Source: Ensifer sp. LCM 4579 (lineage in GTDB: Bacteria > Pseudomonadota > Alphaproteobacteria > Rhizobiales > Rhizobiaceae). Taken from it: a stretch of 64,000 bases of DNA. A program made the translations under genes and the position numbers. Every line of letters begins with the position of its first letter. The stretch's first letter is position 1. Shown here in pieces: positions 63,882-64,000 of the stretch. The stretch is from assembly GCF_001854885.1 (NCBI RefSeq), contig NZ_MDDV01000005.1, positions 62,001 through 126,000 on the forward strand, written 5' to 3'. The notes below the pieces were generated by a model. It saw only the letters and a program-made list of their open reading frames with translations, made no database searches and had not been told where the DNA came from.

Positions 63882-64000
63882 ATGTCCATCGCCATCCCTT
63901 CCAAGTTCGAAACCCGCACGAGTGCCTCATCATTCCCGGCGCTGATCGCCGCTGCCGTTCTGGGTCTCGCCGCTGCGGCGCCCTTCCTCGTCTCCCGCGG
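63882..64000 (+). CDS. ABC transporter permease (LivM type), truncated by the window edge
   Basis: Only the first 39 codons are present: MSIAIPSKFETRTSASSFPA followed by a hydrophobic segment LIAAAVLGLAAAAPFLVSR, the first membrane helix. The order SBP-LivG-LivF-LivH makes LivM the expected fifth gene. The assignment therefore rests mainly on context. Confidence 0.75.
   Translation, partial: MSIAIPSKFETRTSASSFPALIAAAVLGLAAAAPFLVSR

Overview
The window is a piece of an alphaproteobacterial chromosome, almost certainly Rhizobiaceae and most like Ensifer/Sinorhizobium. The gene order rplU-rpmA, obgE-proB-proA-nadD-rsfS-rlmH, envC-ctpA, leuD-metA, glnK-amtB-ftsK and xthA-leuC, the high GC, the SAM-II riboswitch before metA, the TTAA-N7-TTAA CtrA-type site before ftsK, the GTTC-N7-GTTC LexA-type site before imuAB-dnaE2, and many copies of rhizobial-style intergenic mosaic repeats all point there. 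This assignment rests on recall of the families and of synteny; no database was searched.

Layout. 1-4787 (minus): an accessory type I restriction-modification operon, hsdM-hsdS-X-hsdR. X is a 230-residue protein with an abortive-infection (Abi_C-like) domain, and hsdR runs off the left edge. The operon sits at the 3' side of tRNA-Ser(CGA), as an island would. 5.4-13 kb (plus): ribosomal proteins L21/L27, two GNAT acetyltransferases, ObgE, proline synthesis (proB, proA), NadD, RsfS and RlmH. 13.5-18.5 kb: cell-envelope operon (EnvC-like activator, CtpA, divergent polysaccharide deacetylase, RppH). 18.8-25.6 kb (minus): bfd-bfr iron storage with candidate Irr/ICE operators, then the SOS mutagenesis cassette imuA-imuB-dnaE2. 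25.7-32.2 kb: a metallopeptidase, a redoxin, a CoA-ester lyase, leuD, RidA, riboswitch-controlled metA and galM. 32.2-37.3 kb: amino-acid symporter, aspartase and asparaginase, divergent from an XRE-type regulator. 37.5-40.1 kb: a GSCFA protein, a TacAT-type toxin-antitoxin pair and tRNA-Gly(GCC). 40.4-45.3 kb: prolyl-tRNA editing protein, thioredoxin-TPR, LON-domain protein, Trm112-like protein, UbiH-like hydroxylase and TesB. 45.4-52.1 kb: sigma-54-type promoter, glnK-amtB, ftsK, lolA and xthA. 52.2-56.8 kb: cNMP-binding protein, OmpR-type regulator, L,D-transpeptidase, SixA and leuC. 57.2-64 kb: a catabolic module with a LysR regulator divergent from hydroxyquinol 1,2-dioxygenase, maleylacetate reductase and a branched-chain-amino-acid-type ABC transporter that runs off the right edge.

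Most of the window is housekeeping sequence. The least ordinary parts are the Abi-type gene inside the hsd operon, the TacAT module whose promoter spacer is a palindrome, the hydroxyquinol/ABC-uptake operon, a MetA with the residue expected of an acetyltransferase, and the dense mosaic repeats. Several of these repeats extend neighbouring reading frames upstream and make false ATG starts. I did not find a clearly unprecedented system; the hsd operon with its internal Abi gene is the best candidate.
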